The notes: a model not told the origin generated them from the letters alone. Shown: positions 43,136 to 55,880, numbered from the stretch's first letter. The stretch is DNA of 64,000 bases from Actinernus sp. WN-2022 (GCA_030867875.1 JAOWCC010000041.1:124001-188000); one strand, 5' to 3'. Translations and numbers: made by a program.

Positions 43136-44744
43136 TAGCTTTAGACAAGTGTAAATAGGTAAAAAAAGGTCATACAAAAACCCGACTAATTCACGTGAAG
43201 CTTAAATTCATATACTTTACTTAGGGTTCCTCGTGTTTGAAGCTTGATTAGCTTGAAATCACTGGAGACGAGCATGCTTTTAACCCGCAAATATGCAGCG
43301 AGCTGCTTTCAGTTTCTACTTTATCTAGGGGTTTACCAAGCGGCGCCTCGAGTACCTTCTCCACAGCATGTGCCAACGTGGCTTTCCCATGGGTTCGGTA
43401 GTTCGTACATGGTCGCTCGTGTCCATCTAAAAGCTCCAGTCTGACACCATTTTTACAAACTTTACATAACTATAATGCAGCCACCAGCATATTTTGCTGC
43501 AGTCGTGGGGCATCCGTTATTGATACAGCGGCGAGTTGGGACTTACAGACGGGCAAAGGCTTAAATTTCAGCAGGTAGGCGTGAACAAAACATTGTTCGA
43601 GGCATTTCCTGCAAGAGTAGTGTTCGCATAATTCTTGTATTGGCTGCTGCAGGATGTTCTTGGAAATTTGGCAATGCAACTCTTCTGACAGATCGAGAAA
43701 ACATTATGCTTCTGGCATTGAACCTGGATGAGAAGTTTAGGCGCAGTTTCAGTTGGAATTATCTTTACGCTAACACGTGTTTGGTCGTGACAAGTTAATA
43801 TTTTGGGTGGGTCGTACTCTCCCATTGATCCTTTCTTTTTTTCGTTTTTCCGCCTTGGCAATGCAATGGCAGCATGGGATTTCACTCAAATGGTTTAGTG
43901 GCGAGCCATCGCGCGCTTTGTTCTCTTTTCTTTCTTTAGCATGTTGGACCAACATTCGAAACACCGCCTCTTGGTGAACATCGGGCTTGTCAACAGAAAC
44001 GTCTACTGAGAGAACCTTGAGAAATTAGTGTAACGCCTCGGGAGGTTTGACAGCGGTATACACTACCTGCCTGTAACGCTCACATAGCCACGGCAACACC
44101 GCTGGAGCTGGCTTTGCTGATACTCTTGCATATTTTGTCTCAGTCATCGCTGAAATTGATACATTGTCAACATCGTCGTTGCACGTGTAAAGTTTTACTC
44201 ATGGTTATGAAGAAAAAAATGGTAACACCATTTCACAGCAAGAAAACAGAAAAGAAGATAAAGCTGATTTTAGACGTCTGGTCAAATAATATTTGCATTG
44301 CTCACATAATGCACATTTAAGTCTTGAAAATTCTATTGACAATCAAAAAGCTACGAGTGTATTCGATAGGAGTTTTGAGGTTTACAGCAGTTACAATGTT
44401 GTTTTCCAGAAATAATACAGATTTGACTCCACACTTAGCACGATATCCCTTTTGTCTCGTAGAATACTCAATCTGTCGGTCTTCATACAATGCTGAGACG
44501 AATAAAGTTCGTCAAGAAAGCCTATCCTTGGCAACAACATATTGACCGAGCTGCGGCCTGGAACCTAATGTCGCGCGCGAAACAGCCGTGAGTGGAGTCA
44601 GGTAGGCTCTCACAAATATTAGTCAGAGAAACAAAGTTGAGGGTTTATATCAGGTTTATATCAAGTTTTACAACATCAAATTTCCAAGGAAAATATCAGA
44701 TTTTAGGCTCAAGACATAAACTCTGTATTCACTGCTTTCTTATC
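43136..44744. other. Unassigned stretch
   Basis: Several open frames of 60-105 codons on both strands lack domain signatures, and their composition looks non-coding. No inverted repeat stood out. Confidence 0.35.
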
Positions 44745-44901
44745 CCAAAATTGTGCAATTTGTTGGAGGACACTTTGCATAAATACAATAGTTATTCCTC
44801 TCTCCTGGAACAACTCATCTTTTCCAAAAACATTGTCCCATGGAAGATAAAAAAGCTATTGTGTTTATGCAAAGTGCCCTCCAATAATTGTAAAATTTTG
44901 G
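44745..44901. mobile_element. 157-bp foldback element
   Basis: CCAAAATTGTGCAATT...GGACACTTTGCATAAA on the left pairs with TTTATGCAAAGTGCCCTCCA...AAAATTTTGG on the right, arms of about 46 bp with few mismatches. Non-coding. Confidence 0.85.
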
Positions 44902-46223
44902 TTTGAGAAAGTGGTGAATCTTTATTGTTCAAATAAAATAACACTTCCTGTGCTCTCATTGGACACAGATGACCAGACACGTGACTAGGCAATATGAGAG
45001 CATAGTGGAAGGTGCTCAGCTAGCACTATTGCAAAAAAAAACAGAGTAACAACAATAATAACAACAATAGAGTTTCTGTTGTGGGCCTATAGTGCGATAT
45101 TCATTTATCTGACATATATTAGTTGTTAGAAATCAATTGTGCTCTATCAGCAATGCTGCAATCTAATTGGCTAAGCTACTCACTATAACACTTGTGTGGT
45201 ATATACTAAAAACATTATTCAACACAGATCCAGTGACAATTGGTGGATATTTACCTCCCTGTGAAGTGACATGGCAAGTTACGGTGTCACAACTTCAACA
45301 TGGGCCACCACATTGTCAAATTTGATTGGCTTGGAAGCTACTGATGTCTGGGCCTTTAAATTTTATTGGCTTGGGGACTACCAAAGTCTGGATGATTTGT
45401 TATAAACTTGTGCTGTGACTGGCTGGTTAGAGTCGGGTGTAAATATCCAATACTAGTCACAGACACTGTAAGGGATATTTATTTAATTATTTCTTAGCCC
45501 TAAATCTGCTGCAATATTAAGTAATCAAATAAATCAATTCTGGGCTTTCTCGTAAAGCAATAGTTGGAGCCAGATGTCTTGGATGTTGTTGTGGCAGAGG
45601 CACTACCCTTTTGGCTACTTGTCATAAGCTCTTGCTTTAAAATTATGTGCTGTTATATAAGGGATAAGTGTTTTTGAGGAATAATTCTCAAGTTGTGATT
45701 CTAATTGTCACCACAGAGCTAAGGCTTATGATTTGAGAAATAGGCTTTTAGTGTGAAACCCTGATCCTTGGGCCTAGCTATTACAAGGTTACTCTTGTAA
45801 TTTTGAGAATGCATAAAAAAAATGAAATTCCCTATTCTATAGAAGACTTAACCTATCCAAACTTGAAGCTAAATACTGAAGAACTTCAAGAATGTTAAAG
45901 GTAAATTGTATAGCCTACGTGTTACTGTATATCAGACCAATACGACTGTGAAACCTGCATGCAACTTTACTCACTCATGAAATTACATAATGATAGTGAC
46001 ATGACATGTATAACGTTGTTGAGGTAGAGTTTGCTCGTGCTGATCACCTCCAGATCCTGTTGTGCTGATTGGACATGAACTGAAGACGAGACCAATACGT
46101 AAGAAAGATAAGAACATATTTACGTGAGTAGAGCAGAGAGTGAGAACAGACTACAAACTCAAGTACAGAGCGCAAACAATTTCAAGTATTAGTTACTGCA
46201 GTAAAACTTGAGCGAATTCACTG
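44902..46223. other. Unassigned stretch with MITE-end relics
   Basis: GTGTGGTATATACTAAAAAC near 45193 followed by GGTGGATATTTACC resembles the ends at 41000 and 9600. TTGATTGGCTTGG and TTATTGGCTTGG mark a short local duplication near 45322 and 45364. No gene. Confidence 0.45.
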
Positions 46224-46373
46224 ACCGTGAGTCTTGAATAACCCTTCGAGGCTTTCCAATCCCTCCACTGGCCTTGTACCGCCGGATTCTCTTAAGTATA
46301 TCACTTTCAAAGTCACTGGTTTTTTGGGCCGTCCTCCTCTACCTAGTTGCCGTTTTGGTTCCTTGGACGCCAT
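46221..46373 (-). CDS. Hypothetical short open frame with AT-hook-like motif
   Basis: The minus-strand ATG at 46373 opens 50 codons: MASKEPKRQLGRGGRPKKP, then VTLKVIYLRESGG, VEGLESLEGLFKTHGQ and stop. GRGGRPKKP resembles an AT-hook. A possible donor (GGTCAGT) just before the stop would make this a first exon. Function unknown; too short to be sure it is coding. Confidence 0.3.
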
Positions 46374-46569
46374 GTTCTAAAAGATGGACGACTCTAAACT
46401 CATGACTCATAACAGGTCTAACAAGAGTATAGAATTGAATGATTTTTGCGAAATAACTGAATGTAAAGTTAACTGATTGACTTTTGAGAGTATTTTTTTC
46501 CAAAAAGTCGCTATGATTACAAGGATGGAAGAAGATTACTGAACCATACCGTCTAACTCGCTAAAATTC

Positions 46570-46594
46570 GAGGTTTCGTATGATACGAAACCTC
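46570..46594. repeat. 25-bp near-perfect palindrome
   Basis: GAGGTTTCGTATGATACGAA continuing ACCTC, two 12-base half sites around one base. Could be a small hairpin or dyad site. Confidence 0.8.
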
Positions 46595-47302
46595 CAAAGC
46601 GCCCGCATTGCATGCCTCGACAAAGAGTCTTTAAAGAAACACTCATGCACATGTATACCACAACCAACTGTTCAAAATGGATTTAAAATCGTACACATAT
46701 TATCGCATCTACAATGTATTAAATAGTGCCAGAAAGTGCAGGAAAATGCGCATCCGAGAAACTGAAATTCAAGTTCGTAGCTGCTTTCAGTTTTTGGTCA
46801 CTTGTTCAGAGATATCTCTCATTAGTAAATTTGGAAACTGCAAAAAAATAGTACAAAAAAAATCGTGCAGAGGCGCGAAAAAAATTCTGCACCGATATGG
46901 GCAGAAATAATAAATAATTGCAAGTTAAAAATGTCCCCCCCCCCCCCAAAAAAAAAAAATTCTAAAGGTCCGACCTGAAAATATGGGTTATCGCTAAGTT
47001 AATCTAAACTTATTGACTTAGTTGACAGCTTGTCATCTATTTTGATGTTTGAGGTAATTAAATCGTACTTTGTGGTTTCCGAACTGTCAACATGCATCAT
47101 ATGTCATTATCAGATGCCTCTCAGACAGGCGTCTGGTTTTCTCTAGGCTCTATAGTTTGCCTGGTTTACTATAGTTTGAAATATTTAAAACAAAGAAAAA
47201 TATAGTTTCAATACATTTTCACTCGTGTTCACCTTTTATTCACTCGTGTTCACCTACTTTACCATATTTTTCACTCGTGTTCACTCGTGTGTAGTTTTAG
47301 TC
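46595..47302. other. Unassigned stretch with homopolymers and TCACTCGTGTTCAC repeats
   Basis: A C-run followed by an A-run lies at about 46934-46960. TCACTCGTGTTCACC occurs four times between 47218 and 47290. Confidence 0.5.
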
Positions 47303-47485
47303 AATATTCTGTTTAAGGACTCAAAAGGGAATTGTTAATTTCAAGTAATACCAAAAAGCCCAGCCAATGCAAGAAGACAAAACGCATTTTATTGACACGG
47401 TTCTCGTAAACCTGCTGTTAATCCAGCGTATAATTATTTAATAACCGAATCCACAACTTCTGGCCACAGGGTAAGACACGTTAAT
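47303..47485 (+). repeat. 183-bp direct repeat, left copy
   Basis: AATATTCTGTTTAAGGACTC ... AGACACGTTAAT. Its partner at 50749-50932 is about 96% identical by eye. Within it a segment begins TGTTTAAGG and ends GGTAAGACA (TG...CA), as LTRs do, but the identity extends past both of those points. Confidence 0.9.
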
Positions 47486-47820
47486 ATGGTACAAATATAA
47501 ATATACATTTGAGACAATCATCTATTAGTACTCGGAACCTGCAGTATAACAGAACAGCAGACTAAATTGTAAACGTGTGTTACATGAATAAGTAGTGTTT
47601 ACAGCCGGTAAAAAGTCAACTTTTTAATTTACATACGAGAAAAACAAAAATATATTTTGTAGTGTAGTGTATTTCATCTTCAATCTCATTGGGAACACAC
47701 CATCAGAAATCTACAGAAAGGTAGTCCGAAATAAAAAATAAAAATCCTGGAACGCCAAAATATCAAAGAAAAATACCTACCTTCCACAGCCAAGGGGCCA
47801 AAAACAAATGGCTGCACTGA

Positions 47821-48100
47821 TGTATATAGCGATACTTACTGTTTGTAAATACTGACGTCATTTATATATTTGCATTATTTTATAAGACTTATAAGTTAAG
47901 AGCATATAAGCTTCGATGAAAGGGCTTGCTTGCATTTTGGAAGAACAAGAAAGTAATTTGGCGATGAATAAGTACCGACTTGTGATATTTTATAAGCAAC
48001 TGACTGCATTCACGCTTCGTTTCTGTGGTAAGTGCAAATGTGGCGTGACAAATGTGGCGTGACTGGCCTGTGTGACGTCACAGTAAGTATCGCTACATAG
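47821..48100. mobile_element. MITE with TATAGCGATACTTACTG ends
   Basis: TGTATATAGCGATACTTACT near 47821 and CAGTAAGTATCGCTACATAG ending at 48100 are inverted with two differences; TGACGTCA lies near both. Interior non-coding. Confidence 0.75.
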
Positions 48101-48165
48101 CGGCCCGAGTGAAAGCCCAGTTGGGCTCTTGTTTAGTCTTAGACTGCTAAATGATGGAACTTTAA

Positions 48166-49463
48166 AGACCCTGTGTCCGAGCCCTGATGGTGCTTTGCGC
48201 CAATGTTATGATTAGTTTGTTTATCAATGGCCGTATAAATTAAAGGCTAGCTTTTAGTCGAACTAAAATGCTCTCGATTGTTTATAAGTTTCATAAAAGA
48301 AGTACACATACACTTTGGATAACGAATTTCATAATTTCTACAGGATTAAAAACCCAATCGAGCCCACGAATTTTTCCCGGATGCTTCGAATATGATTTCA
48401 ACAGTACTCGGCAGGAAGCCAGTCGTACTGCCTTTAGATTCTAATTCGGTTTACGAGTGCGACTTTTCACAACTCTACAAGCAAACACATACTCTTGCTA
48501 CCTTGTTTTCATGTCTCCAGTATTGTTTAGCTGTATTTGAAGATCTCAACTTTCCTTGTGAATGATATATTTTGAGTGCAAAATGAAATGTCGTACTCGC
48601 ACTCGCATTCGCATTCGAGTCAAACTCACAGCGAAATAACAGCTGAACTCGGCAGATTGCAGTTTGACCTTCTGGACTTTCTGGACGTACTGGAGGATGA
48701 AAAAAATGTTAGGGGCATTGCTTTCTCTGCTAATAAAAATGCAAAACATATACATATACAGATAAGAATCTGGTGTACTACTCTAAAAAGACAGGGGATT
48801 GTCACCCGGTACAGTAGCCTGGCCATTGCACTTACCACATACTCAACATTGTAAACTGCGTGGCAGCTATTAGCGCCGTAAGCAGTCCGAAAAATTAACT
48901 GACGGAATATGTCAGTAATATGTAAAGCGCCATGAGACTGTGGTGATATGGCGCTTTAGAAATATGGCCATTATTATAAGTCGTAACACCTCAGTGGAGC
49001 TGAGCCGTGCGAAATTATAATTACGAATGATCTTGATGCCAGAAGTGGTTGCTTTGTATTTCCAAGGAAGCCCGCCGGTCCCTTAGTGAAGCAAATCCCT
49101 GGGAAACTCACGTAGTAGTCCTTTTGAACCACAAGTGTTCTCTTGTAGACCTAGAGAATGTAAAATGTGGACTGCTGAAGGATTATTTGTCGAGTCGCTT
49201 CGCCCCGCTATCTGTTCTTTCTTCAGTCGACATTCCTCTACTCGCCACTCTAGACCGGGATTCGAAGAAATATTCGAACTAAAGTTAAGATAAAAGCAAG
49301 TCAGTTAAGCATATATATCTATAAATAATTACACGATGGCCCAAACTAGAGATCGATTTCGAAAGATTCGAGAGTCACAATAACAACACCGATCTTTCCG
49401 ATTTTCGTAGCCTACGAAAATGATTTGCGCCCGCGAAGCACCATGGGCTCGGACACTGGGTCT
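48166..49463. mobile_element. 1.3-kb TTAA-flanked DNA element, non-autonomous
   Basis: AGACCCTGTGTCCGAGCCC at the left and GGGCTCGGACACTGGGTCT at the right are inverted (one difference), and TTAA borders both ends (48162-48165 and 49464-49467). TTAA duplication is known for the piggyBac and Kolobok superfamilies; the AG-start TIR fits Kolobok better (inference). Interior frames (48576-48854, 49049-49282) show no transposase motif. Confidence 0.8.
48912..48980 (+). mobile_element. SINE/LINE 3'-end remnant
   Basis: TGTAAAGCGCCATGAGACTG, then ATATGGCGCTTTAGAAATAT and CCATTATTAT: the recurrent GCGCTTTA...AAAT-(ATT)n 3' end of L2-related LINEs and their SINEs. Nested in the TTAA element. Confidence 0.5.
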
Positions 49464-49635
49464 TTAATATACGATTGATATATCTATATATGTGCGGGTG
49501 ATCACCAGACTTCGGTGTTATTTTTTATTAAATGACTTGATTAATATTTTCAACATGTTGTCAAATATAGCGGTATGTCGATAAACTACATAAATTCACA
49601 GCAAATAGCGGAACAAATAGTGATTTATACTGCGT

Positions 49636-49932
49636 AGTCTTTCAGGGGAATAAATAAAGGAAATTCCCATGCACTTCCCGCTCTAGACTGCTAGCCATCT
49701 CTACTCGACTCAACTACTGGTTCCGCTAATTTTGTACGAGAGCGAAGCCCATAAAACAATTGTTACCCGAAGCGCGTTATCTAGTTAACCTGTCCAGTTA
49801 TATCATTCTACGTTTCCGCTCTAAACCCAATATATTCATATAGAAATTGGTGGAAACAGTTAGTTGGGTAGGGTAGGCTAGCAGCATAGAGCCGGAAATG
49901 CATGTGAATTATCTTTATTTCCCTGAAAGACT
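49636..49932. mobile_element. Foldback element with about 60-bp imperfect arms
   Basis: AGTCTTTCAGGGGAATAAAT (left) and ATTTCCCTGAAAGACT (right) are inverted; GCTAGCC/GGCTAGC and CCGCTCTA/TAGAGCCGG pair further in. Non-coding. Confidence 0.75.
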
Positions 49933-50748
49933 CGCAACACCATGATATAGCTCCCTTAACGCAACCTGAGCCATAGTGGTCTTCATCCTTTTAGAAACGA
50001 CAGAGAAAAGTAATTATCTTTGATATCTACATCACGCAAACCAAGCATATCTAATTGTCTGTAACCAGTAAGAAAATATATAAGTACATGCACAAGTTCT
50101 TAGTTCTGCTATAGAATATGAATATTATTTGATAAGATGTTATGGAAATTTTAGAAAATAAGTTGAGAGAATGAGGCTGTCTTTGAGTTCTATAGTGCTC
50201 GGAAACATGCAATTTAGATTTTTCGTTTAACTCAATTAATGTTTGCATGTTTAACTGAGCAGTTTCTAATTAAGAGGAGCAACAACAGAACAGGAAGAGT
50301 GTAGTATACTTATCACCATCCTCGTTATCACAAGAAAGCAAATAAGGTAATTTTCTGTCTATTGAACTCGACTCTTAAGGTAAAATTTGATATTAAAAAC
50401 AGCAAACATTTTCTAAATCGAAAGATGAGAAAAAGTCACAACGAACAAGTAAGTTACTTGATAACCTCAAAGCTGGTAACACAGCACTATCATGTTTCAC
50501 TTTCGCATGTTTCATATATTATTTTTGCTGTTTATTTACTTAGGTTAGGGTTATATCTTCTGATATTTTTAATAGAGTCGGTAAAGTTGTGTGTTTGCTA
50601 TGATATGATATGTGCCACTGGATATTAGTTAGAATTTAAGATTCGAAGACCTCAACTCCTTCCGTAAAAACTCTCGACTAGTTTTCTCGCATTTCCTTTT
50701 TAAATAAGGATTGATAATAATGTTTATAATTAACTGCACGTTTGCGGA
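49933..50748. other. Unassigned stretch
   Basis: No gene or repeat recognised before the second 183-bp direct repeat. Confidence 0.35.
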
Positions 50749-50932
50749 AATATTCTGTTTAAGGACTCAAAAGGGAATTATTAATTTCAAGTAATACCAA
50801 AAAGCCCAGCCAATGCAAAAAGACAAAACGCATTTTATTGACACGGTTCTCGTAAACCTGCTGTTAATCCAGCGTATAATTTTTTTAATAACCGAAGCCA
50901 CAACTTCTTCCCACAGGGTAAGACACGTTAAT
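50749..50932 (+). repeat. 183-bp direct repeat, right copy
   Basis: Same orientation as 47303-47485, with a handful of substitutions and one inserted T. Starts 3.4 kb after the first copy. Confidence 0.9.
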
Positions 50933-52447
50933 TCCCAAAACATTTAGCTGATCCAAGCAGTAAACTTACGAAAATGTTCATCGGAGTTATGCAAAAAATA
51001 TTGAACCAAAGGAACAGAAATAGAAAAAAAATGAAAACATTACACATGCTGAAATTTCAAGATAAGTAGTCAATTGCCAACCCCTCCTCCCACGTGTGTT
51101 TTACAAGCTCATATTCGAAGAGTAAAACGTGGTGCAATAAGAGAAGGAATGCCTCCCGAAGCTGTATAGCTGATCACTGCTTTCTTGTAGTTTGTGTTAC
51201 AATGTATACTGATGGGAAACTGTTTTTAATTGTATAAACCATTTTTATCTAACCTCTGACTATGTACATCTACCACTAAAACAGGGGATGCATGTGTCAC
51301 TCAAATTAAAAATGTTATCTAGAGAAAACGTTTCTAAACTTTATGGTAAGATAATTACACCATATGGTATCTTCAGTTGTTACCTATATATATCAACCTA
51401 AAACCATTTCAAAAACTGAAGCACTATAAGTTGATGCCTACACAGTAAAAAGAACTATTGTTAACTAGTTTGGGTCTCGGCTCGAAGGTATACGATTTGT
51501 ATTTATTTTAATGTTTGGATAGCATAGTTTATCCCAAGCAAGTAAAACAGGAAGAGGTAAGAACATGTTATTACTACTTAAGATTTAATAAAATAAAACT
51601 AAAGTTATGACCTTACATTTAACCAGTAGTGAGTGTAGAACATTCGTTGAAACACGATTTGAAAACAAAATATTACTTCAACAAGAAATCAGCTCTATTC
51701 TCGCTTGATGAGTCACATTATATTCTAAGGTTACACTTGTATGAACTGAGCAAATGATGGTAATAACCTGAATTATCATATGGACGAGAATATGTTACCA
51801 GTTTCTAAACCATTCGTATATTCTATAGTTCACTCGCTGGAGTGAAATGTGGGAAATACGCCCATCTTCCCCACATGAGGAGCAAGAAAATGAACGTTGC
51901 GGGCAGATAAAAAACAAAAAAGAATGTAAAACACTCTAGACAATTTCTTGACTTCAATGAAGCATGACGAGCTTAGCTCGACTCAAAAAGTGGACTCCCT
52001 GCCGATTAGGTACATTTGGTGAACCTAATCGGCAGGGAGTCAGTTCAGAGAAAACAAAGGAGAATGTAACCTGAATACAGGCATATGTGGTTTTAGTGGA
52101 TCTGTGGTAATTGCATAACTGTCACCACTTGGTGGCGCTAATAAGTTGAGCCTTCCCCGCTGCGCAATATTCCAAGTGTTAAAACCTATTAGCTATTAAA
52201 ACGTAACTGTACGAAAATGCAATACAATAAGGCCGCATTTCTGTCGGAAAATCTTAACGTAAGAAAGTCTTATAAGTAAATGTAATTTGAAATCCAACAT
52301 GATTTAACCAAGTTCCTTACTAAAACGAATTTTCAGTTTGTCTCCTGCCACGGATTTTGCCCTAAAACTGATATTGCAGCTCCTGGTTTCAGTTAGCCCG
52401 TTTTCCAAAGCGTGACTGAGTTATTCCGGAGTTTAATCCCAAATCCA
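50933..52447. other. Unassigned stretch with one strong hairpin
   Basis: No gene recognised. It contains the hairpin at 51993-52041. Confidence 0.4.
51993..52041. repeat. Perfect hairpin, 19-bp arms, 11-nt loop
   Basis: GACTCCCTGCCGATTAGGT (51993-52011) pairs exactly with 52023-52041. Confidence 0.92.
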
Positions 52448-53132
52448 AGGTTCAAGGTTCAAGGTTCTTTATTTTACACTATTTACAGGTACATATAGGT
52501 ATGAAATTTGACATAGGATTACTGCGAGAAAAGAAAATTAACAAAAGTACTATATATGGTTTACAGGAATTGTGTGTAGTGGCCAAAGTAGCATTGAAGC
52601 TTTCGAGTTAGCCACTACCATCAGAATAAATATACGAGGACAGGTTTACCGGAAATGATATCAGAACTTCATATAGTAAGGAAATTAAGGAAAATAAGAA
52701 GAAAATAAAAAGAAAATACAGGTTTCAGTTATATATATATATACATATTACATGTACGTTATATGAAATAGACAGTAAATAGACTTAATATATATTACTA
52801 CATAACATTCTCATTGGTGTATATATGTCAGGTCTGATTATCAAGTAAGAATAATTTATATTTTTTCTTAAAACTACTTTGAGGTAAACATTTGAGATAA
52901 TAAGGTATTTTTTCCCATATCTTGGAAGCCATAGCTTTAAATGTAAATAGACCGTAATTTGTTCTGGCAGCTGGTCTGTATAAGTTTTGATTGGCTGCAT
53001 ATCTTGTATTATAGGAATGGACTTCAGAGGCAGATGTAATAAAGTTAAGGATTACAACTGGAGTATTTATTTTATCATTTTGAATTCTGTGTACAAGAGA
53101 TGAAATTTTAAACTTAAAAATATTACTTAGTT

Positions 53133-53936
53133 TTAGGATTTGTAAGATTTCATAATAAGGGTTAACACTTTCTCTTTTGTTTGCAAAGAAGATACAACGA
53201 ATACATTTATTTTGTTTGGAGGTAATTTTTTTAGCCTAGATTGGTAAGCAGTACCCCAACTCATTAATCCATAGTTTAAATAAGGGTATACAAGGGTATA
53301 ATGTCTTAATTTACGGATAATTCCTATATTTTTTGCTAATTTATTGTTGACATGTTTTATTTGGTGATCCCAATTTAGGTGCTCATCTATATATACACCT
53401 AAGTATTTGATATATGTTTTTTGTTCTATTTTGCAGGTTGTTATACTTATATGTGGCGATGTTATTAGCATGTAATTTGTCTTTTTAAAATTAATTGATA
53501 ATTTATTGGCTGCACAGTAGTTGAGTACATGGGTGAGCTCATCATTAATAACTGTTTCCAATTCACTTAAGTTATTGGATGAATAAAATAAATTGGTGTC
53601 ATCAGCAAAGATTCTAAATGAAAACGTTTTTGATGAGTTTGGCAAATCGTTTATATATAAAAGGAAAAGTATAGGTCCTAGAGTAGACCCATGTGGAACA
53701 CCACATATTACGTTTTTCAAACTAGATTCAGTATTACCAATTTTCACGTACTGTTTTCTATTGTTTAAGTAGCTAGAGAACCATTCATGTGGGACTCCCC
53801 GAATTCCATATTTGTTGATTTTTGCAAGTAGTATGTCATGGTTGATCGTGTCAAAAGCTTTAGAAAAATCGAGGAAAATTCCACAGGTTATTTGTTTTTC
53901 ATCTATAGCTGTTTTTAGCTTTTCTATGATTTCCAA
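53133..53936 (-). pseudogene. RT catalytic core of the decayed LINE
   Basis: 267 codons open: CGIFLDFSKAFDTINHDILL (motif A), GVPHGSTLGPILFLLYINDL (the usual GVPQGS has His for Gln), and FADDTNLF (catalytic Asp pair), then KLSINFKKTNYM and KYLGVYIDEHLNWD. The C-terminus continues in another frame to about 52830 (SYNTRYAANQNLY, KIWEKIPYYLK). The frame breaks at both ends, so no complete polymerase could be made. Confidence 0.9.
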
Positions 53937-54280
53937 AATTGCTTGTTCGGTTGAGTGTCCTTTTCTGAATCCAAACTGGTAATTATATAATATTTTTGTT
54001 TTTCCAGAAAAAAAAATATTTGGTTATACACAAGTCTTTCTAACACTTTACTAAAGGGAGAGAGAATGGCTATTGGCCTATAATTGCCTAGCTCTGTCAC
54101 AATACCACTCTTAAATATGGGAGTTATCCTAGATATTTTAAAAATATCAGTTACTATTCCTGTTGATAATGACTCATTGTATATTTTTGTGAATATGATT
54201 GATAGGGGCTCACTTGCAAGCTTAATAAGTTTATTTGGGATATCAATGGATGTTTTATTTTCGTTCAAGGTAGCAAACAT
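53924..54280 (-). pseudogene. RT N-terminal part of the decayed LINE
   Basis: Contains ISRITPIFKSG and NYRPIAILSPFSKVLERL, RT blocks 0-1. It loses frame at about 53990 (a run of A on the minus strand, just where the sequence should continue into motif A). Confidence 0.85.
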
Positions 54281-54396
54281 TGTAAAAACTTGAGATTCAG
54301 TAACAGGTGAGAGGAAAAAGCTTGAGGATGGTGAGTGAGTGATATACTGAATGGGGTTAATATTATTAGTATTAATTGTGTTAGCTAGAGTTGGGC

Positions 54397-54777
54397 CTAC
54401 ATTAATAAAAAATATATTAAATTTCTCAGCAATGTCTGTTTGTTTAGTAAAAACACTATTTCCTTGTATGAACCTCGTAGGGTTCCTCGTAGGGTTCCCT
54501 TAGTCTTCCGTTTAATCAAAGTACCAATAAGTTTCCAAGTTGATTTTAGGTTGTCCTTACATTTTGAAAAATGGATATTGTAGTAATCTTTTTTGCTTTT
54601 ACTTTTTAGGTGAATGAGCATGTTAGCATATTGCTTGTATTCATTAATTTTACATGGATTTTTACTAAGGAAATGTGTATGGTACATTTTTTGTTTCCTT
54701 TTTATTGATTTTAAGATACCATTTGTAATCCAAGGCTTTGTTAGTTGTTTTTTCTTTGATCGGGAAACATGTTTCAT
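54397..54777 (-). pseudogene. Linker between endonuclease and RT of the decayed LINE
   Basis: Basic segment with KKQLTKPWITNGILKSIKRK and KTKGTLRGTLRG; PWIT-x-GI is the usual linker motif of these elements. GTLRGTLRG reflects a small tandem duplication at about 54470-54500. Confidence 0.75.
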
Positions 54778-54945
54778 TGGAGCGTGTTTATTGACTATTT
54801 TTTTTATTGTGTTAATTGCATCTGTGGCTTTATCATTTATGTTTATATTTGGTACAAGGATGTCATCCCAGTTAATTAAGTTGATATCATGTAAGAATAG
54901 TTCACTATTAAATTTGGAATAGTCTCTAAAATACAGTTTACCATT

Positions 54946-55863
54946 TTATTTTATTTTTACTTGGGTATCAATTATACAGAATACTGGCAAGTGATCAGAT
55001 ATACCAATAGTTGCAATACCAGCAGTAATTTGGGAAATTGGAGAATTTGTATAGATATGGTCAATTAATGTTGAGGTATGATCAGTCAATCTTGTTGGTT
55101 TAGTGATAATAGGAAGAAAAGTATTAGTGTAGAGCATGTCTAAATACTCTTCAGTTTGAGAATGCATGTTGTATTTCAGAAAATCAATGTTCATATCACC
55201 TAAAATGTAGACTTGATAGTTATTAAGGTTTAGTGTTTTAAATATTTTTTCTAGTTGATTAGTAAATTATGTGAGGTTAGAAGTTGGGTGCCTATATATG
55301 CATCCAACAATAATGTGTGATTTATTGTTACCAGGGTCAATTTGCAACCAGCATGATTCCACTAATTCCATATCAAATTTAATATCAGGTCTAGGAATAG
55401 TTTTTAAATTATTAGACACGTAGATACCTGCACCACCAGCATGTGTTAGTGATTCGGTGTGAAAAAAGTTGTAAGATTGGATGTCAATATTAGTTACTGA
55501 GTTTTCACTTAATTTGGTCTCTGTTAATGCTAGGATGTCAGGTTTAACATTTAAAGAGTATAATATATCCTCTAGAAGATTTATGTTTTTTTGTAGACTC
55601 CTTACATTGCAGTGTAACATTGATAGAGATTTTGGTCCAGCTCTAACAAGTGCCTTGTTTAATTTAGAGGTTGAATAGTAGTCGGAGGTTGGCATAGACA
55701 ACATTAAATCCGGATCACTTTCATCGAATTTGTCCGGATTACAAAGTAAACTATATAAATCAAAATCTGAGTTAAGTTTAAAAGACCAGTTGCCAGTCAT
55801 AGCATTAAATTCCTTATCTGATAATGTATAGAATGGGAGATTACTTACTTGATTATCAGCCAT
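54946..55863 (-). pseudogene. Endonuclease domain of the decayed LINE
   Basis: The first frame (55863-55267) starts MADNQVSNLPFYTLSDKEF, then SMLHCNVRSLQKN and ILALTETKLSE (catalytic Glu), GGAGIYVSNNL and VGCIYRHP. After a break near 55266 a second frame (55194-54946) carries LTDHTSTLIDHIYTN and GISDHLPVFC (catalytic Asp-His). This is an apurinic-type endonuclease interrupted by a stop or frameshift. Confidence 0.85.
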
Positions 55864-55880
55864 GTTAATGTTGACCTGTT

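Larger units (their letters stand above)
52448..55880 (-). mobile_element. Decayed jockey/CR1-type LINE, nearly full-length
   Basis: On the minus strand the order is endonuclease (55863-54946), linker (54777-54397), RT (54280-52830 in several frames), a 3' UTR, and a terminal CCTTGAA repeat (three units near 52472-52449), a 3' tail style of this superfamily. Frameshifts and stops break it into at least five pieces, so it is inactive, yet all domains remain readable. No clear target duplication. Confidence 0.88.

Noticed and set aside
43470..44906. Several open frames of 60-105 codons
   Set aside because: No recognisable domain, splice pattern or composition bias; treated as chance.
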